Source: Umbelopsis ramanniana AG (Eukaryota > Mucoromycota > Umbelopsidomycetes > Umbelopsidales > Umbelopsidaceae). Taken from it: 64,000 nt of DNA. Shown here in pieces: positions 60,644 through 64,000 of the stretch (position 1 is its first letter; every line of letters begins with the position of its first letter). The stretch covers positions 124,001-188,000 of the forward strand of contig NW_026252106.1 in NCBI RefSeq assembly GCF_025399195.1, read 5' to 3'. The notes beneath the pieces were generated by a model. It did not search any database, was not told where the DNA came from, and saw only the letters and a program-made list of their open reading frames with translations. The translations under genes and the position numbers were made by a program.

Positions 60644-62241
60644 TTACAATTGCTTCTTGAGGGTACCCATGAAAGCCTGCTTCTCGGCAGCAGTCTGGAA
60701 ACGACCGTGACCGAACTTGGAAGAGGTATCGATGAACTTGAGTTGAACCTTCTCGAGAGCGGAACGCTTGGTGTGGGTGATGAGGGACTTGCGGATGGTG
60801 ACAACACGCTTTCTGGTACCGGCAATACCACCCTTGATCATCAAGAAATCTTCACTGACGAAACCGTAGTGAGGGAAACCACCCATGGGGGTGATATCCT
60901 TCTCAGTGATATCGTACTCAGTAGCGCCAGACTTCTTGTCGCCAGCCTTGCCAACACGGTAGATCTTCTTGTTGATCTCAGTACGGTGATGGTAACCGTC
61001 CTGACCAGCACGGGCAACAGAGTACATGACACGGGAAGGATGCCAAGCACCAATACAGGCAACCTTACGGAGACCTCTGTGGGTCTTACGGGGAAGCTTC
61101 TTGGTACCCCAACGGGCAGTAACACCCTCGAAACCCTTACCCTTGGTGACAGCAATGACATCAACCATCTCGTCTTGCTCGAAGAGAGAGGTGACTTCGA
61201 CTTCCTTCTCGAAGTGCTCGCGGGCCCAGTCAACCTTTTGGGCAATGGAACCACCGTTGACTTGGATTTCCATAACGTGGGCCTTCTTCTGGCCAATCTT
61301 GGCCTTGCGGACTTGAGTGTGAGCAATGACGCGAACGACGCTGCAGTACTTCTTGATACGCTCGAGTTCACGAGTGATCTCCTTGGAGCCCTCAGAGTAC
61401 TTCTTGGCGTACTTGGTGAAGGCCTTCTTCTTGGAGCGGTACCAGTTCTTGTAGAAGCGACGACGGACTTCGTCGGAAAGATGCTCAGCCCAGACGGTGG
61501 TGAGGGTACGAAGACCACGGGGGGTCTCGACGTAACCAACGACACCAACGATGACCATAGGAGGGGTCTCAACGATGCTGACAGCCTCGACGATCTCCTT
61601 CTTGTTCATCTCTGTTTAGCATGAAGAACGACATTTAGCAACGAAAATTTTTTCTAAAAATCAAAATGCCTTAGATGTTCAACTTACTGGAACCAGGACG
61701 GTCAAGATCACGAACAACGTGAGTCATACCGGCCTTGTAACCCATGAAGGCGGTCAAGTGGACGGGCTTGGATTGGTCATCCTTGGGGAAGGACTTAACG
61801 CGACCACGGTGGGAAGCGCAACGCTTGCTATTAAATTAAAATAGAAAAATTTTCAGGTTAGTTTTGGTCACAGAGATCTCGCAACGAGATCATGGACGGG
61901 AAATGTTACACACCGAGGAAGGAAACCTAAATGTGGACAAAGATTAGAATTATGAAATATACGGTTGGTAACATATTGCTGCCGTCGAGTACATACCAAG
62001 ATGGCCGTGTCTGGGAGCCTCGAACTTTCTATAAGTGGAGGAAGAATAGACATAGTGTCAGACTAAGTTCATTGACTCGAACATTGGCTCGAAGCGGATA
62101 ACATCAAGTCATTGCCGCCATATCAAGAAAGCCTGAAATATGATCATACCTGTGAGACTAGAGAGAAGGATAGTGTTAGCAAGATATGATACGTGATGGA
62201 TGGCATGGATGGATGGATGGATGGGTGTGATAATTTACCAT
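60644..62241 (-). CDS. rpl3: 60S ribosomal protein L3 (uL3), six exons with microexons
   Basis: Exons 62241-62239 (ATG only), 62157-62150 (8 nt), 62028-61997 (32 nt), 61926-61914 (13 nt), 61827-61688 and 61611-60644 give 387 residues, the same length as yeast Rpl3. The spliced N-terminus reads [20 protein letters not shown], the near-invariant uL3 start, which confirms the tiny exons. Later motifs include [28 protein letters not shown] and the conserved [18 protein letters not shown] regions near the peptidyl-transferase centre. L3 is an essential rRNA-binding protein of the large subunit. A short ATGG tandem repeat sits in intron 1 (about 62198-62224). A long antisense ORF (60650-61624) is a codon-bias shadow. 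Confidence 0.96.
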
Positions 62242-63830
62242 TGCAACGGATGGATGAGAAAAGAGGCCGAACACTGCTTTGCCTGTGCCGCCAATAAATA
62301 ATTCTGTGTCCAAAATTTGAGATGACAGTCACTTTTTTTTTTCTTCACCTTTTTTTCATCCCAGCTTGAAGCAGTCCACTGCCAGGTACGTCAAAATTTT
62401 CACCTACCCAAGTGCCGCCAATACCGAAGAAACGAATCAACAGCACACCGAGAATACATAGATCGTAAGAAGAATATAGAATCAAATAAATAGAGATTTT
62501 TTCTATCATTTAGAATGCGCAGACGAATTCATAACAAGTGCATGGATCGATTTGAGTCGGTGTCGAACGGTAATAGAATGATAATGATTGGGAGAGTCAA
62601 GGCACCAATGTTAGAGGTTTTGCTGTAACAAAAAGGTGGAGCTTGCTTTGCCTTCAAGTTTTCATTAAATCTTTAGAGTCTAATGGTTCTGACAGAATGT
62701 CTATTGACTATATTATTGGCATGAATGGCATTGGATCCAATACATCATGCACTATAAAATTTCTCAATTGTAATCTGTTCTCTTCATTAATTCGCCTTTC
62801 CATTTTATTTCTCAATGCTTTCACGTCATAGAACAACTATGATAGTGCATTTCCTCTTGTTTTGCCTATAATGAAATTCTTCTCGTGGTCATAACTCTGT
62901 CATTTTATTTCATTTTATTTTCCTCCTACGCTTCTGATAAAACAAAAATTATAAGACAATATTGTGTAAAACTGAAGGCTATCGCTCTGTATACTAAAGT
63001 ATTAATGAGACGTTGTCATGAATGGAATGCATCTTGTCAAAAAAAATTCGATCCAACCAATGTACAATACGGCAAGCAAACAGCTCTCAAAATGCTCTGA
63101 ATTGGCCAGCCCTAAGGCTGGTTCATTCTATGTGTTGTACAGCTTGGTAAAAGATATTGTCCTTTTAATGTGTTAAAATTGTCTGCTAGCAGCAATGATG
63201 GACAATCAGTTTCCGTTACGCTGCATATACTTTTCTACAAAATAGTTCACTGCGTTACAATCTGCTGAAACGAGCTTACTAGCATACTTTATATAAGTCC
63301 TCCTATTGAAAGTTCTGAAACTCTCCTTGAGTGGATGTTAAAAGCATCCCCTACACCATCTGAAATACGAAATAGGTAGCAAATAAAAAACAAATATTTT
63401 TCTCTCCCTTCAACGTCGAACGCTTTTGTTCGCCAGATTTAAACGGACTAACAACATTGCATATTTTTCTTTGTATGTGGGCATTTCAGCCTCGTCGTGC
63501 TACTGAAGGGAAACCAGCCAAAATGTGATTGGTCGATTTTCGCATTCTCCTGAAAGGTCGGTGCCCCATGACGACGTTTGGAGGCCAAACCTCAATATGA
63601 AGCGGTCATAACATAGCAATATAAGTTAATACGGTCTCATATCAGAGTGCAGAAACAGTGTATAAGCAATAATTGGGTGTAAACATGCCAGCAGCTTATG
63701 GAAAGAACTATTTTTTCTGAGCCGCGGAAGAGGGACAAGAACAATTCCGCGGAAGTTATAATTAAATCGTCGCCCAGATTTAATGGCTCAAGCATTTTTT
63801 TGGGGCTCTGGCTTTTTACCTCTCTTCAGA
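62242..63830. other. Intergenic region between RPL3 and the right-edge gene
   Basis: About 1.6 kb between divergent start codons. T-rich tracts at 62331-62360 lie just upstream of the RPL3 start. Short ORFs (62643, 62885) are low-complexity and AT-driven. No RNA gene or repeat recognised. Confidence 0.45.
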
Positions 63831-64000
63831 ATGACCACCACAACCGACATTCACACTGAGCACAACCTCACTCCTCCGCTCACCCCACCATTATTATCCC
63901 TTAAAGATGTCTCGATATCAAGCAAAGCACAGCAGCCGACAGCAAAGCCACCTGTCACTATTCTTCGCCAAGTTTTGACGCTTACTGACGGTCGTGACAA
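63831..64000 (+). CDS. 5' end of a gene running off the window (possibly PEX11 family)
   Basis: An ATG at 63831 opens an uninterrupted frame of 56 codons to the window end. It starts with a Thr/Pro-rich segment (TPPLTPPLLSL) and ends VTILRQVLTLTDGRD. The last part resembles the start of PEX11-type peroxisome-division proteins, in which a similar GR(D/E)K segment precedes a conserved LLQY helix, but too little is visible for a firm call. Confidence 0.45.
   Translation, partial: MTTTTDIHTEHNLTPPLTPPLLSLKDVSISSKAQQPTAKPPVTILRQVLTLTDGRD

Noticed and set aside
60650-61624. 324-codon plus-strand ORF covering the RPL3 main exon
   Set aside because: It is exactly antisense to a strongly codon-biased ribosomal protein exon, and its translation is Leu/Thr/Gly-rich with no domain; a bias shadow.
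62198-62224. ATGG tandem repeat as a possible element
   Set aside because: A short microsatellite within RPL3 intron 1 with no sign of mobility.

Overview
The window is nuclear DNA of a filamentous fungus, most likely an early-diverging one (Mucoromycota). Almost every gene is split by short GT-AG introns (about 42 to 118 nt) and gene density is high. The gene set is eukaryotic: PRPF6/Prp1, CNOT2, Brc1/Rtt107, a PIAS/Siz SUMO ligase, Rad23, NAP1, Sde2, Cwh43, NPRL2 and RPL3. An ABCD4-type transporter and a MATA-type HMG protein fit an early-diverging lineage better than Dikarya. This placement is an inference from protein resemblance. Exon models were built by hand from splice sites; every complete model keeps frame through all junctions to the stop codon.

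Layout. 1-2037: a Tea4/Bud14-like SH3 polarity protein (minus, runs off the left edge). 3774-6671: spliceosomal PRPF6/Prp1. 7188-16687: two tandem genes for self-sufficient cytochrome P450-reductase fusions (CYP505/P450foxy type), each with an extra N-terminal ubiquitin-like domain. 17185-19845: a transcription factor with two Zn2Cys6 clusters. 20148-23119: mitochondrial monothiol glutaredoxin and pirin. 23337-24891: an Arc1/AIMP1-like tRNA-binding cofactor. 26738-28467: an MFS sugar transporter. 28879-35310: CNOT2, Yvh1/DUSP12 phosphatase and a multi-BRCT Brc1/Rtt107 protein. 35434-40040: a SASA-family esterase and a PIAS/Siz SUMO E3. 40403-46166: Rad23, NAP1, a MITE-like inverted-repeat element and Sde2. 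48262-49782: a MATA-type HMG-box protein. 50117-56516: Cwh43 and an ABCD4-like transporter. 57317-58270: an unknown gene. 58597-62241: NPRL2 (GATOR1) and ribosomal protein L3. 63831 onward: the 5' end of a further gene.

Most of the window is housekeeping. The accessory part is 6.9-19.9 kb. There the two P450 fusion genes share about 1.85 kb of nearly identical sequence, including two identical introns, while their 5' ends and first three introns have diverged; this points to recent gene conversion. Palindromes of the form CGG-N10-CCG (or a one-base variant) lie about 210 bp before both P450 start codons and about 80 bp before the double-zinc-cluster gene. That spacing suits a Zn2Cys6 dimer, so the three genes may form a small regulon with autoregulation. 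This is the best candidate for an undescribed system here.
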